Shown here one piece after another: positions 37,471 to 46,377 of a DNA stretch of 64,000 bases; position 1 is the first letter of the stretch, and each line of letters opens with the position of its first letter. The notes beneath the pieces were generated by a model. That model was not told the origin of the DNA and made no database searches. It was given only the letters and a program-made list of their open reading frames with translations. Origin of the DNA: Mycobacterium parmense. Lineage in GTDB: Bacteria > Actinomycetota > Actinomycetes > Mycobacteriales > Mycobacteriaceae. Both the position numbers and the translations under genes were made by a program. The stretch covers positions 3,472,001 to 3,536,000 of the forward strand of contig NZ_AP022614.1 in NCBI RefSeq assembly GCF_010730575.1. Reading direction: 5' to 3'.

Positions 37471-38399
37471 ATGACGTCACAAGGCAAAACGGGGGGGACC
37501 GACACCCGGCTGAAGCCGCCGGTCGACAAGGTCCGGTCGCACTACGACAAGTCGAACGAATTCTTCAAGCTCTGGCTTGACCCGTCGATGACGTACAGCT
37601 GTGGCTATTTCGACGAGAACCCCGACCCGCAGAATCTGACCAAGACCCTCGAAGAGGCGCAATACGCAAAGCGCAAGCTCGCCCTGGACAAGCTGAACCT
37701 CGAGCCGGGCATGTTGCTGCTCGACATCGGCAGCGGCTGGGGCTCGACGATGCGGCACGCCGTGGCCGAGTACGACGTCGACGTGATCGGGCTGACGCTG
37801 AGCGAGAACCAGCACGCCCACTGTGTCGCCGAATTCGAGAAGATGGACAGCCCCGCCGTAAAGAGGTGCGAATCCAGGGCTGGGAGCAATTCGACGAGCC
37901 GGTCGACCGGATCGTGTCGCTGGGCGCGTTCGAGCACTTCGCCGATGGCGCGGGCGACGCCGGCTACGAGCGCTACGCCACCTTCTTCAAGAAGTACTAC
38001 GACCTGCTGCCGGACGACGGCCGGATGTTGCTGCACACCATCGTGGTGCCCAACGCCGAAGAAGGCAAAGCGATGGGCTTGAAGGTCAACATGACCCTGC
38101 TGCGGTTCATCAGCTTCATTTTGAAGGAGATCTACCCGGGCGGGAAGTTGCCCCAGGTCGACCTGGTCGACAAGTACGCGACGGACGCGGGTTTCAAGAT
38201 CGAGCGCCACCACTTCATCGGCAAGAACTACGTTCCGACGCTGACCGCTTGGGGCGATGCCCTCGAGGCGCACAAGGAAGAGGCGATCGCCCTGAAGGGG
38301 CAGGAGACCTACGACATCTACCTGAAGTACCTGCGGGGCTGCTCAGACCTCTTCCGAGACGGCTACACGAACGTCTGCCAGTTCACGATGGTCAAATAA
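37471..38399 (+). pseudogene. cmaA2: Cyclopropane mycolic acid synthase CmaA2 with a single-base frameshift
   Basis: An S-adenosylmethionine-dependent cyclopropanase (about 309 residues if repaired). First half from ATG 37471: [20 protein letters not shown], the SAM loop [17 protein letters not shown] and [10 protein letters not shown]. Near 37854-37857 one base is missing: the first frame runs on as VKRCESRAG, while the next frame resumes exactly as [19 protein letters not shown] and ends VCQFTMVK. Everything else is intact, so this is either a recent mutation or a sequence error. The second G of the usual GCGWG is kept but Cys is Ser. Confidence 0.88.
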
Positions 38400-38414
38400 T
38401 CGTTCGGCACGCTG

Positions 38415-38446
38415 AGCGCCCCGGTGTCCGTCGGCACTGGGGCGCT
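38415..38446. terminator. Hairpin terminator between convergent cmaA2 and acyltransferase genes
   Basis: AGCGCCCC (38415-38422) pairs with GGGGCGCT (38439-38446), extended inward by a G-T wobble and GTG/CAC. This gives a stem of about 12 pairs with an 8-base loop, followed on the plus strand by TTTGCTGTT. Its place between converging genes suggests it ends transcription of both. Confidence 0.65.
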
Positions 38447-38478
38447 TTGCTGTTCGGGGTGGCCCCGACCTGGCGGAA

Positions 38479-39552
38479 TCAGCCCAGGAAGATGTTGCGG
38501 CGCCCGGCGAGCATCCGGTACAGCGTCTGCTGAATGGTCTCGCGCACCTGGTCGGTCAGCTCGAAGGTGACCATCGGGTCTTCGGCGTCGGACGCCGCGT
38601 AGTCGTTGGTGTAGATCGGCTCGCCGAAGGTGATGCGCCATTTGGACGGCAACGGCACCAGGCCGGCGGGGCCGGCCAGCGGGAACAGCGGCGTGACCGG
38701 GAAGTACGGCAGGCCGAACAGCCGCGCCAGCAGCTTGACGTCGGTCAGCATCGGATAGATCTCTTCGGAGCCGATGATCGAGCACGGGATGATCGGCGCC
38801 TTGGTGCGCAGCGCGGCGGTCACGAAGCCGCCGCGGCCGAACCGCTGCAGCCGGTAGCGCTCCTCGAAGCGTTTGCCGAGGCCCTTGTAGCCTTCCGGGA
38901 ACACCGCCGTCAGTTCGCCGCCGGCCAGCAGCCGGTGCGCGTCGGTCGTGCAGGCCATGGTGTGGCCGGCCTTGCGCGCGGCCTCGCCTATCAGGGGCAG
39001 GTCGAAGACCATGTCGGCGGCCAGCAGCCGGATGTCCCGGTGCGCCGGGTGCTCGTCGTGCACGGCCACCGACAGCATCAGGCCGTCGAATGGCAGCACC
39101 CCGGCGTGGTTGGCCACCACCAGGGCCGGACCGTCGCCCGGCAGGTTCTCGATGCCGCTGACCTCCACCCGGAACCACGACCGGAAGAAGAACCTCAGCA
39201 AAGGCCTGACGATTGCGCTGTTGAAGTGCGGGTCGAAGCCGAACTCGTCGACGCTGTAGTCGCCGGTGAGCCGCTGGCGAAGAAATCCGGCGACCGCGGC
39301 GACACGCTGAGCCAGCTCGTTCAGGGGCGCCTCGGGGGAGCCCGGCTTGCCGCCGGTGCCCGCGGTGCGGCGGCGTTCGTCGATTTCGCGGACGACGGCG
39401 GCGATCTGCTCGGCCGACGCGCGGCCCTGCGGCTCGGATAGCAACGAGGGATGCTGCCGCGCCGACTCCGCGCGCTGATCGGCTCGCCGACGCGCCGCTA
39501 CCCGGCCCCGATTGGTGTGCAGTGGAATGACATTCGCTCTGGTTTCACCCAC
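38479..39552 (-). CDS. PlsC-like lysophospholipid acyltransferase (Rv0502-like)
   Basis: A 357-residue protein. Residues ~1-95 are basic and low in conservation; the rest is an acyltransferase domain with NHAGVLPFDG (His and Asp of the active site), FPEGYKGLGKRF and IIPCSIIGSEE. It should transfer acyl groups to lysophospholipids or similar acceptors at the membrane. GTG 39552 (VGETRANVIPLH) is 8 bases after the upstream epimerase stop; an earlier start is possible. Confidence 0.85.
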   Translation of the reverse strand: MGETRANVIPLHTNRGRVAARRRADQRAESARQHPSLLSEPQGRASAEQIAAVVREIDERRRTAGTGGKPGSPEAPLNELAQRVAAVAGFLRQRLTGDYSVDEFGFDPHFNSAIVRPLLRFFFRSWFRVEVSGIENLPGDGPALVVANHAGVLPFDGLMLSVAVHDEHPAHRDIRLLAADMVFDLPLIGEAARKAGHTMACTTDAHRLLAGGELTAVFPEGYKGLGKRFEERYRLQRFGRGGFVTAALRTKAPIIPCSIIGSEEIYPMLTDVKLLARLFGLPYFPVTPLFPLAGPAGLVPLPSKWRITFGEPIYTNDYAASDAEDPMVTFELTDQVRETIQQTLYRMLAGRRNIFLG

Positions 39553-39560
39553 CACGATAT

Positions 39561-40688
39561 CTACCTGACCCCGCCCCACGGAATTGGACTACGGCTACCC
39601 CAGCGCTGCGCTAGAGCTATGGCGCGACCTTCCAAGGAGCGTACCCGATGCGGGTCGATTATGGGAGTCAGGCGACGTCCGCGGACGTAGTCGTCGAACG
39701 CCTCCGCCGTCGTCCATTTCGGCTGGTAACCAAGCTCGGTGCGCATCCTGGTGGTGTCCATGACGCGGCCGTAGCTCAAATAGTCGAACTGCTCGCGGCT
39801 GATCTCGTTGTAGCGATTGGCCCGCCGCAGCGAATCCAGCGCCCATACCCCGAAGCCGGGCACCGGCAGCGGAATCCGGCCGGCCCGCCGGATCGCCTGG
39901 GACAGCATGACGATGCCGTCGGCGCCGATGTTGAACGTCCCGGCCTTGCCGGCCATCGCCGCGCGTTCCAGCGCCCCGAGCGCATCCTGCTCGTGCAGCA
40001 GCTGAAGTCGCGCGTCGCGGCCAAACATGGTGGGCACCAACGGTCCTGCAAGGTAGCGCGACAGCGTGGTGTCCATCGCCGGGCCGATCATGTTGGCCAA
40101 CCGCAGGATGGTGACCGCGATGTCCGGCCGGCGCCTGCCCAACCCGCGCGCATACCCCTCGATGTCGAGGCTGTCCTTGGCGAAGCCGCCGCGCAACGGA
40201 CGCCGGCTGGTGCTGTCCTCGGTGAACACGACCGGGTCGTGGGCGCTCGACCCGTACACCTCGGACGTCGACTTGAGCACGACGCGGCGCACCGACGGCG
40301 CCTTCTGACAGGCCGCGAACAACTGCATCGCGCCCATCACGTTGATTTCCTTCAACGCGGCGCTGCCGCCCGACCGCGGCGCGTACGAGGCGGCCGCGGC
40401 GTGCACCACCGTGTCGACATCGCCGTTGCGAATCACCTTGGCAATGAATGGGTTTCGAATGTCGGCGCGGACAAACTCGGCGCGGCCCATCCGGCGCAGC
40501 ATGTCCTTGCTGGGCGCGATCGCGTCCACCGCGATGACCCCTTTGATCATCGGGTTCTGCGCGAGGCGGGCTGTCAGGTAGCCGCCGAGGAACCGGCACG
40601 CGCCGGTGACCAGCACCACCTTGGGGTAGTGCACGGCGTCGCTTCCGGTGCCCCCCGCTGCGGCACCTTCCCCACTCGACGAATCCAC
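39561..40688 (-). CDS. galE2: NAD-dependent epimerase-like protein (GalE2-like)
   Basis: A 375-residue extended SDR. VVLVTGACRFLGGYLTARL is the cofactor loop with Ala-Cys-Arg in place of the usual GGAGF pattern, and KSTSEVYGSSA supplies the active-site Ser and Tyr region. A typical downstream YxxxK is not obvious, so activity may be atypical. It probably forms an operon with the acyltransferase downstream, a pairing kept in mycobacteria. Confidence 0.8.
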   Translation of the reverse strand: MDSSSGEGAAAGGTGSDAVHYPKVVLVTGACRFLGGYLTARLAQNPMIKGVIAVDAIAPSKDMLRRMGRAEFVRADIRNPFIAKVIRNGDVDTVVHAAAASYAPRSGGSAALKEINVMGAMQLFAACQKAPSVRRVVLKSTSEVYGSSAHDPVVFTEDSTSRRPLRGGFAKDSLDIEGYARGLGRRRPDIAVTILRLANMIGPAMDTTLSRYLAGPLVPTMFGRDARLQLLHEQDALGALERAAMAGKAGTFNIGADGIVMLSQAIRRAGRIPLPVPGFGVWALDSLRRANRYNEISREQFDYLSYGRVMDTTRMRTELGYQPKWTTAEAFDDYVRGRRLTPIIDPHRVRSLEGRAIALAQRWGSRSPIPWGGVR

Positions 40689-40747
40689 TCGAACAGACTA
40701 TCGGCCAGGCGGCACAGCGGCACCAACGCCGCGGTGGGTGAGCGGAG

Positions 40748-40849
40748 CTACTTGCCGAGTTTTCTGCGCTGCACCCGGGTGCGACGCAGAAGTTTGCGGT
40801 GCTTCTTCTTCGACATGCGCTTGCGCCGCTTCTTGATTACTGAACCCAT
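40748..40849 (-). CDS. Small ribosomal subunit protein bS22
   Basis: A 33-residue, extremely basic peptide, starting [19 protein letters not shown] and ending [12 protein letters not shown], with 18 Lys/Arg. It matches bS22, the tiny actinobacterial 30S protein seen in mycobacterial ribosomes (Rv0500B in M. tuberculosis). It is easily missed because of its size. It sits between the HTH gene and the galE2-like gene, all on the minus strand. Confidence 0.93.
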
Positions 40850-40936
40850 GAACTCCGCTATCTGACCTGAGACCTGCGTTAAAAGGACCACGCCACTTTA
40901 CCCGGCCCGACACGCGGAACACCAAACCGGCGTCGC

Positions 40937-40963
40937 TGCAACCTCGCGCAACCGCGAGGCTGC
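40937..40963. terminator. GC-rich hairpin between the HTH gene and bS22
   Basis: CCTCGCG (40942-40948) pairs with CGCGAGG (40953-40959) around a 4-base CAAC loop; flanking GCA and TGC extend the stem after one mismatch. There is no T-run, so it may be a mycobacterial intrinsic terminator without a U tract for the HTH gene, or a structure in the bS22 leader. Confidence 0.35.
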
Positions 40964-41035
40964 ACGTCGTGATGTGGCGCACCGGGACCGCCCAGGCCGC
41001 GCGCGGATTGACGTCCGCACGCGGCCCGATTCGGC

Positions 41036-41293
41036 TCAGCCGGCGTCGAAGTAGGAGGTCTCCAGCATGTCGTGGACGGCCTTGGCGTGCACCCGGAACG
41101 ACCGCCCGACCCGAACCGCGGGCAGCTCGCCGTTGTGCACCAGCCGGTAGACCGTCATCTTGGAGACCCGCATCAACGCCGCAACCTCGGCGACGGTGAG
41201 AAACTGAGTCCTGCCCTGCTGGCCTTCGACAGAACTCGTGTCCCGTCCCTTACCTGCAGAATCTCGCGCTGATGGCCCGTTCGTAGACGTCAT
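41036..41293 (-). CDS. Excisionase/MerR-type helix-turn-helix protein (Rv0500A-like)
   Basis: An 85-residue DNA-binding protein. The winged helix-turn-helix FLTVAEVAALMRVSKMTVYR is followed by LVHNGELPAVRVGRSFRV, the standard wing of the excisionase family. No integrase or attachment site is nearby, and its place between proC and bS22 is conserved in mycobacteria, so it is a chromosomal regulator rather than a phage remnant. Confidence 0.85.
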   Translation of the reverse strand: MTSTNGPSARDSAGKGRDTSSVEGQQGRTQFLTVAEVAALMRVSKMTVYRLVHNGELPAVRVGRSFRVHAKAVHDMLETSYFDAG

Positions 41294-41433
41294 CGCAACC
41301 CATTCGTGTCAGGCACGCGCAATGCCAGCGGCTTCCCCTCCGCCGGCACCCACACGTGCATACAGCTAGGAGAATAGCGGGACTGATGGGGTTACTGGTA
41401 CTGGTGGGGGACAACTCGTTGAAAAACCTTGAA

Positions 41434-42321
41434 TTATTCCGATGTAATTCTTAGCTGCTCAGAGCGCTTTTTGGCGGCCTGGACGGCCGCATCGACCGCC
41501 GCTCGCAATCCGCCTTTTTCGAGCTCCCGCAGGGCCGCGGCGGTGGTGCCGCCGGGCGAGGTGATGGTGGCCCGCAGCTGCGCCGCCGCGGTATCCACCC
41601 GCAGGCCCAGCGCCTCGCCGGCGGCCGGGCGCCCGTCGGCCTCCATGCGCTCGAGCAGCATGGCCGCCGCGCCGGCCATGGTCTGTGTGGTCAGGTCGGT
41701 GGCCACCTGACGGTTCAGGCCCGCCGCGACACCGGCGTCTACCAGGGCCTCGACCAGCAGCAAGAAATACGCCGGCCCCGAACCCGACAGCGCCGTGACG
41801 GCGTCCATCTGCGCCTCCGGCACGGTGAGCACGCCACCGACGGCGTCGAACAGCGCCGAGACCTCCTCGAGCTGCACGGCGGTGACGAAGCGGCCCTTGG
41901 CCAGCGCGGTCACTCCCGCGCCCACCAGCGCCGCCGCATTGGGCATCGCCCGTACCACCGGCGTCCCGGCCGGCAGCTTGGACTCGAAGTAGCCGAGCGT
42001 GATCCCCGCCGCCACGGTGACGAAGACCTGCTCTGCGGAGTCATTCCCGGCCGCGGTGGCGGCGCGGGCCAACTCCCCCATCACCGACTCGACGTCGGCC
42101 GGCTTGACCGCGACGACGACGAACGACGCGTTGTCCACGGCGTCGCTCACCGAGGTGACCCGCACCGAGTACTCGTCCGCCAGGTACTTGGCGCGCTCGG
42201 GAATCCGTTCGACCACCACGAGGTCTTTGGTCTGACGGCCGGCGCGCAGCAGACCCGACAGCAGTGCCTCGCCGATGCTGCCCCCGCCGATGATCGCGAT
42301 TCTCGCCATGCCGGACAGCAT
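41434..42321 (-). CDS. proC: Pyrroline-5-carboxylate reductase
   Basis: A 295-residue NADPH enzyme for the last step of proline synthesis. The dinucleotide loop is IAIIGGGSIGEALLSGLL. The C-terminal family signature is DAVTALSGSGPAYFLLLVEALVDAG, and SPGGTTAAALRELEKGGLR also fits. The first start (MLSGMARI) is used; ATG 42309 (MARIAI) would also fit. Confidence 0.95.
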   Translation of the reverse strand: MLSGMARIAIIGGGSIGEALLSGLLRAGRQTKDLVVVERIPERAKYLADEYSVRVTSVSDAVDNASFVVVAVKPADVESVMGELARAATAAGNDSAEQVFVTVAAGITLGYFESKLPAGTPVVRAMPNAAALVGAGVTALAKGRFVTAVQLEEVSALFDAVGGVLTVPEAQMDAVTALSGSGPAYFLLLVEALVDAGVAAGLNRQVATDLTTQTMAGAAAMLLERMEADGRPAAGEALGLRVDTAAAQLRATITSPGGTTAAALRELEKGGLRAAVDAAVQAAKKRSEQLRITSE

Positions 42322-42333
42322 CGCAGACCCCGG

Positions 42334-43167
42334 CTATCCGCGAGCGGCAGGGACCAGCGCGAGCTGGCGTGACTGCGCCACGATCCGGCCGAGGCTGTCG
42401 ACGACGATGTGGTCCTCATCGAACCAGTCGTGGCCGATCTCCATGCAGGTGCAGACCACCCGCAGCCAGCCGTCGGCGGGCAGGCCGCGCAGGAAGGTGG
42501 TGAGCTGAATGGTGGGAGCCCAGCCGGTGCGGTCGACGGCGAAGGTCACCGGCGCCGAGAGGTCCCCGCACATGAGCGCGAACAGCGCGTCCGGGGCGAC
42601 GTCGCGGGGCCTGGCCCACATCTGCAGCATCGGCGGCTTACCGTCCGTGCCGGGGCCCATCGTCGACAGCAGCGGACGGACGTCGCATCCCTCGCCCAGG
42701 TGGACCAGGCCGCCCAGCGGGTGCCCGGGACCGATCGGCTCGATGTCGTCGGGGGGCTCCGGCGCCATCAGGTCCACGACCGGGTTCGCCGACAGCAGCG
42801 GCGAGGCGGGACCGCCGGGAGGATAGTGCTCGGGCTCGCCGATGTTGACCACGGCGTGCACGGCGGTGCGCTCGCCCTGCAGGAGTTCGACGTCGACGAC
42901 GCTGATGCGCCGGCCGCGCTTGCGGACCGAGGTCACCAGGCGCATCGCCCCCGGATCGGGCGCCCACAGAAAGTTCGCCGAGACGGCGACGGGTTCCAGC
43001 CCGTTCGACGGGCCGCCGCACGCGGTGCGGGCCGCGTTGGCGCACAACGCCAGCATGGCGCCCCCGTGCACCTTGGGCCCGATGGTCCAGCGCTTGTCGA
43101 GTTCTCCCTCGTAGACGCAGGGCTCGACCTCTCGCAGCGTCATCGCGGTGGTGAATAAGGCGTTCAT
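42334..43167 (-). CDS. TesB-like acyl-CoA thioesterase-family protein (Rv0499-like)
   Basis: A 277-residue protein with two hot-dog halves. The N-terminal half has KVHGGAMLALCANAARTA and VSVRKRGRRISVVDVELLQG-type strands. The C-terminal half has RTGWAPTIQLTTFLRGLP and WFDEDHIVVDSLGRIVAQSR. This is the arrangement of acyl-CoA thioesterase II. Chain-length preference cannot be inferred. It lies just upstream of proC on the same strand. Confidence 0.8.
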   Translation of the reverse strand: MNALFTTAMTLREVEPCVYEGELDKRWTIGPKVHGGAMLALCANAARTACGGPSNGLEPVAVSANFLWAPDPGAMRLVTSVRKRGRRISVVDVELLQGERTAVHAVVNIGEPEHYPPGGPASPLLSANPVVDLMAPEPPDDIEPIGPGHPLGGLVHLGEGCDVRPLLSTMGPGTDGKPPMLQMWARPRDVAPDALFALMCGDLSAPVTFAVDRTGWAPTIQLTTFLRGLPADGWLRVVCTCMEIGHDWFDEDHIVVDSLGRIVAQSRQLALVPAARG

Positions 43168-43182
43168 GATCTCCTGGGTACG

Positions 43183-44025
43183 TCAGCGCAGCAGGTGTGT
43201 GCGGGCAAACTGCAGCGACTGGGTGAGCATGGTTTCGCGCTCGCCGGCCGAACGGGCGCTCGAGGTGGACACCTCCAGGATGACGTGCCCCGCGAAGTGA
43301 CCGCCGGCCAGCATCTGGCACACCTCGGCGGTGGGTTGCGTGCCGCGCCCCGGCACCAGATGCTCGTCGGCGGGCAGGCCGCTGCCGTCGCACAGGTGCA
43401 GGTGCACCAGCCCCGCGCCCATCCGCTCCGCCATGTCCAGGGCGTCGGTGCCCGCGGTGGAGGTGTGGGACAGGTCCAGCGTGTAGTGGGCGTGGTTGCC
43501 GTCCAGCGGGTCGTAGGACGGCGCGAACGCCGAGATCGCCGGGCCGGGACCGCCGCCCCGCTTGCGCATGCGTTCACGCGACTGGCCGGCCCCGAAGAAC
43601 CGGTCCGCGCGGAACGGAAACATGTTCTCGACGGCCACCAGCACGTCGCTGGACGCCTCCAGCTCCATGACCTGCTCGCTGAATCCCTCCGCGTAGCGCC
43701 GCTGCCAGCGGAACGGCGGGTGCACGACGACGGTCTGGGCGCCCAGTTGCTCGGCGGCCCGCACGCTGCGTTCCAGCTTGGGGATGGGGTTGGCGCCCCA
43801 CACCCGCTGCGAGATCAGCAGGCAGGGGGCGTGCACGGACAGCACCGGCACGCGGTAGCGCCGGGACAGCTTCTCCACCGCGTCGATGTCCTGGCTGACC
43901 GATTCGCTCCACACCATCAGTTCGACGCCGTCGTAGCCCAGGCGCGCCGCGTACTCGAACGCGGCCTCGGCCCGCAGCGGATACACGGAGGCCGTGGAGA
44001 GGCCGACTTTGATTGATGGGCGCAA
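43183..44025 (-). CDS. Sugar-phosphate isomerase/epimerase-like TIM-barrel protein (Rv0498-like)
   Basis: A 280-residue xylose-isomerase-like barrel. It starts IKVGLSTASVYPLRAEAAFE, and metal-ligand-type residues occur in DGVELMVWSESVSQD, VAVENMFPF, YTLDLSHTS and LVHLHLCDGSG. The family covers isomerases, epimerases and AP endonuclease IV; the phosphate-binding pattern is not specific. It shares the strand and spacing of an operon with the thioesterase gene. Confidence 0.82.
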   Translation of the reverse strand: MRPSIKVGLSTASVYPLRAEAAFEYAARLGYDGVELMVWSESVSQDIDAVEKLSRRYRVPVLSVHAPCLLISQRVWGANPIPKLERSVRAAEQLGAQTVVVHPPFRWQRRYAEGFSEQVMELEASSDVLVAVENMFPFRADRFFGAGQSRERMRKRGGGPGPAISAFAPSYDPLDGNHAHYTLDLSHTSTAGTDALDMAERMGAGLVHLHLCDGSGLPADEHLVPGRGTQPTAEVCQMLAGGHFAGHVILEVSTSSARSAGERETMLTQSLQFARTHLLR

Positions 44026-44052
44026 CTGTCTGGGGTTCTTGAGTAGGTGCGC

Positions 44053-45081
44053 CTAGCCCGACTGCAAGGACAGCGCCAGGGGCCCCAGGGTGATCAGGGC
44101 GCCCACAGCGACCGCGATCAGCGTGCTGGTGATGTCCTCGGTCTTGCGGACGACCCGCACCCCGACGACGAGGCCCAGGATGACCAGCACCGACAGCACC
44201 AGCGCAACGATGCTGTTCCAGCGCCACAGCTGGTCGAACGCCACGAACAGCCCGGCCCCGAACGCGACGGCCAGCATCGACTGGAATACGACCAGGCCGG
44301 CGCGCCACAGCGCTTCGAACCGGCCCGGGGCCGGACGGCCCTCGGCAGCGTCGCCCCCTTGGTCGTCTGCGAGGCGCGGTTTTGCGGAAGGCGCCGCAAT
44401 GCCCCAGTCCGCGCCGCCGCCGTCGAGGTCGTGCCCGTTCGCCAGGGTCGAATCCAGGCCCTGCAGGTAGGAGCGGACGTACGCCGAATCCTCCGCCGTG
44501 AGGTCGGCGTCGCGCACCTCGGAGTCCATCACGTCCACAGGCATGTCGGCGTAGGCGTCCACCGGGTCGGGACTCATGTCCTCGGCGCCGGCGGCCTGCC
44601 CCGGCCGGTCGGACTTCTCGTCCGGCTCGGCGCGGCGCTGCGGGAGTGGGTAGGCGCTGCGCTCGGGCCCCGACGCCCGGTGCGGCTGCGGCGGCGACTT
44701 GGGCCAGCGCGGCTCGGGCTCGGACCAGTACGCGGTCGACGAGCGGTTCTCCTGTTCGTGGGCGAGGTCGTGCGCGGGGGCTTCGGCGGGTGCGTGCGCT
44801 TCGGCGGCGGGTGCGTGCGCTTCGGCGGCGGGTGCGGGTGCCTCGACCGCGGTGGCGGTGTCCGGGCCGGTCTCGCGGTGCTCGTGGTGCTCGTGGTGCT
44901 CGTCGTCGCGGATGACGGGGATCTCGCCGGTCAGCTCGGCGACGGTGACCGCGTCGCTGTCGCCGCGCCGGCGGCGCCGGCGGCGGGTGACCGCCGGAGC
45001 GCCGATGGTCCCATTCCTGGCCAGTAGCTCGGCGACCGAGATAGGCCGGGTGCTGTCGGTGTCGGAATGCGGTCCCGTCAT
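44053..45081 (-). CDS. Membrane protein with long acidic N-terminus (Rv0497-like)
   Basis: A 342-residue protein. The N-terminal [20 protein letters not shown] is a conserved short motif, followed by a basic Arg run. A low-complexity stretch has repeated AEAHAPA units and His/Glu runs. The C-terminal ~90 residues contain three or four membrane helices. The ATG overlaps the ppx stop (ATGA). The same N-terminal motif occurs in other mycobacterial membrane proteins, possibly as a docking peptide. Function unknown. Confidence 0.78.
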   Translation of the reverse strand: MTGPHSDTDSTRPISVAELLARNGTIGAPAVTRRRRRRRGDSDAVTVAELTGEIPVIRDDEHHEHHEHRETGPDTATAVEAPAPAAEAHAPAAEAHAPAEAPAHDLAHEQENRSSTAYWSEPEPRWPKSPPQPHRASGPERSAYPLPQRRAEPDEKSDRPGQAAGAEDMSPDPVDAYADMPVDVMDSEVRDADLTAEDSAYVRSYLQGLDSTLANGHDLDGGGADWGIAAPSAKPRLADDQGGDAAEGRPAPGRFEALWRAGLVVFQSMLAVAFGAGLFVAFDQLWRWNSIVALVLSVLVILGLVVGVRVVRKTEDITSTLIAVAVGALITLGPLALSLQSG

Positions 45082-46094
45082 GATTTGTCGCCTCTCGATC
45101 GGTTGCCGTCCCGATCAACTGCTGAACCTCCAGCATCGCCTTTGGCGGGCTCCATGAGGGCGGTTCCGTCGGCTTCGCTGTCGAGTTTGCGCAAGATGAG
45201 ACCTTCCCGTAACGCCCACGGGCAGATATCCACCGATTCGATCGACAACGCTCGCATGCTCGCCTCCGCCACCAGGGCACCCGCCACGATCTGCGGCGCC
45301 CGCTCGGCGCTCACCCCCTCCAGTTCTGCGCGATCAGCGGTGGTCATCCTAGAGATGAAAGATATGAGTTGCCTGAGACCGTTTGCTGTGAGCGTCCGTT
45401 TGACCCGGGGCCCGGCGGCCGACGGCGCCGCACCGGTCAGCCGCGCCAAAGACCGGAACGTCTTGGAGGTGGCCACCGCGAGGTCGGGGGCACCGGCGTC
45501 CAGCACGGTCATGCTGGCGTCCGACAGCTCGGCGTCCAACCAGTCGCGCAGCATCGCCACGCGGCGGCGGCCGGGCGGGTCGTCGGGCAGCCATTCGCGG
45601 GTCAGCCTGCCGGCGCCCAGCGGCAGCGACAGCGCGACCTCGGGCTCCTCGTCGACGCCGCTGGACATCTCCAGCGACCCGCCGCCGATGTCGAGGTTGA
45701 TGATCCGGCCGGCGCTCCACCCGTACCAGCGGCGCACCGCCAGGAAGGTCAGCCTCGACTCGGCCACCCCGTCGAGAACCTGTAACTCGACGCCGGTCTC
45801 TTTGCGCACCCGGGCCAGCACGTCGTCGGAGTTCTCGGCGTCGCGCACAGCCGATGTGGCGAAGGCCATCAGCTCGGCGCAGCCTGAACTGTCGGCGATC
45901 TTGGCGAACTCGTCGATGGTGGAGATCAGCTTCTCCGCGCCGCGTTTGGTGAGCTTGCCCGAACCGTCGATCGACTCGGCCAGCCGCAGCGTGGCTTTCG
46001 TCGAACTCATCGGCGTCGGATGCCCGCCGCGGTGGGCATCGACGACGAGCAGATGCACCGTGTTGCTACCCACGTCGAGAACGCCCAATCGCAC
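45078..46094 (-). CDS. ppx1: Exopolyphosphatase, Ppx/GppA family (Rv0496-like)
   Basis: A 338-residue ASKHA-fold phosphatase. The phosphate loop is [19 protein letters not shown] and the second is [19 protein letters not shown]. It releases phosphate from polyphosphate or acts on pppGpp. GTG 46094 (VRLGVLDVG) is the conserved start; the open frame upstream crosses the 57-base tandem repeats and would add a repeat-encoded 19-residue unit, which is probably not translated. Coupled by ATGA to Rv0497. Confidence 0.9.
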   Translation of the reverse strand: MRLGVLDVGSNTVHLLVVDAHRGGHPTPMSSTKATLRLAESIDGSGKLTKRGAEKLISTIDEFAKIADSSGCAELMAFATSAVRDAENSDDVLARVRKETGVELQVLDGVAESRLTFLAVRRWYGWSAGRIINLDIGGGSLEMSSGVDEEPEVALSLPLGAGRLTREWLPDDPPGRRRVAMLRDWLDAELSDASMTVLDAGAPDLAVATSKTFRSLARLTGAAPSAAGPRVKRTLTANGLRQLISFISRMTTADRAELEGVSAERAPQIVAGALVAEASMRALSIESVDICPWALREGLILRKLDSEADGTALMEPAKGDAGGSAVDRDGNRSRGDKS

Positions 46095-46109
46095 AACGAA
46101 CAACCTAGT

Positions 46110-46310
46110 CGTGTGACGATGCGGGCCGCGTTTGGCCCGCTGAGGAACACGACGATCCCACACCGTCGTGTGACGATGCGGGCCGCGTTTGGCCCGCTGA
46201 GGAACACGACGATCCCACACCGTCGTGTGACGATGCGGGCCGCGTTTGGCCCGCTGAGGAACACGACAGTCCAGCACCGCCGTGTGACGATGCGGGCCGC
46301 GTTTGGCCCC
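46110..46310. repeat. 57-bp tandem repeat array with internal hairpins
   Basis: Copies start at 46110, 46167, 46224 and 46281. The first two are identical, the third differs at a few bases and the fourth breaks off after about 30 bases. Each unit contains GCGGGCC-GCGTTT-GGCCCGC, a perfect 7-pair stem with a 6-base loop, nested inside CGTGT and ACACG arms. The array occupies most of the divergent spacer between ppx and the Cys-rich gene. Confidence 0.95.
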
Positions 46311-46377
46311 CCCTCGAAGGCGTGGCCCCGCGCGTCGGTCGGGCCGAAGGCCCCAAACCTTGGGCTAACGTGGATCC

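Noticed and set aside
41036..41293. A phage excisionase marking a prophage or integrative element
   Set aside because: No integrase, attachment repeats or foreign composition nearby, and the gene sits in conserved mycobacterial order.
46095..46277. N-terminal extension of ppx through the 57-bp repeats
   Set aside because: The conserved family start ([12 protein letters not shown]) lies at 46094; the extension is a by-product of a repeat length divisible by three. Kept as a testable finding rather than as coding sequence.
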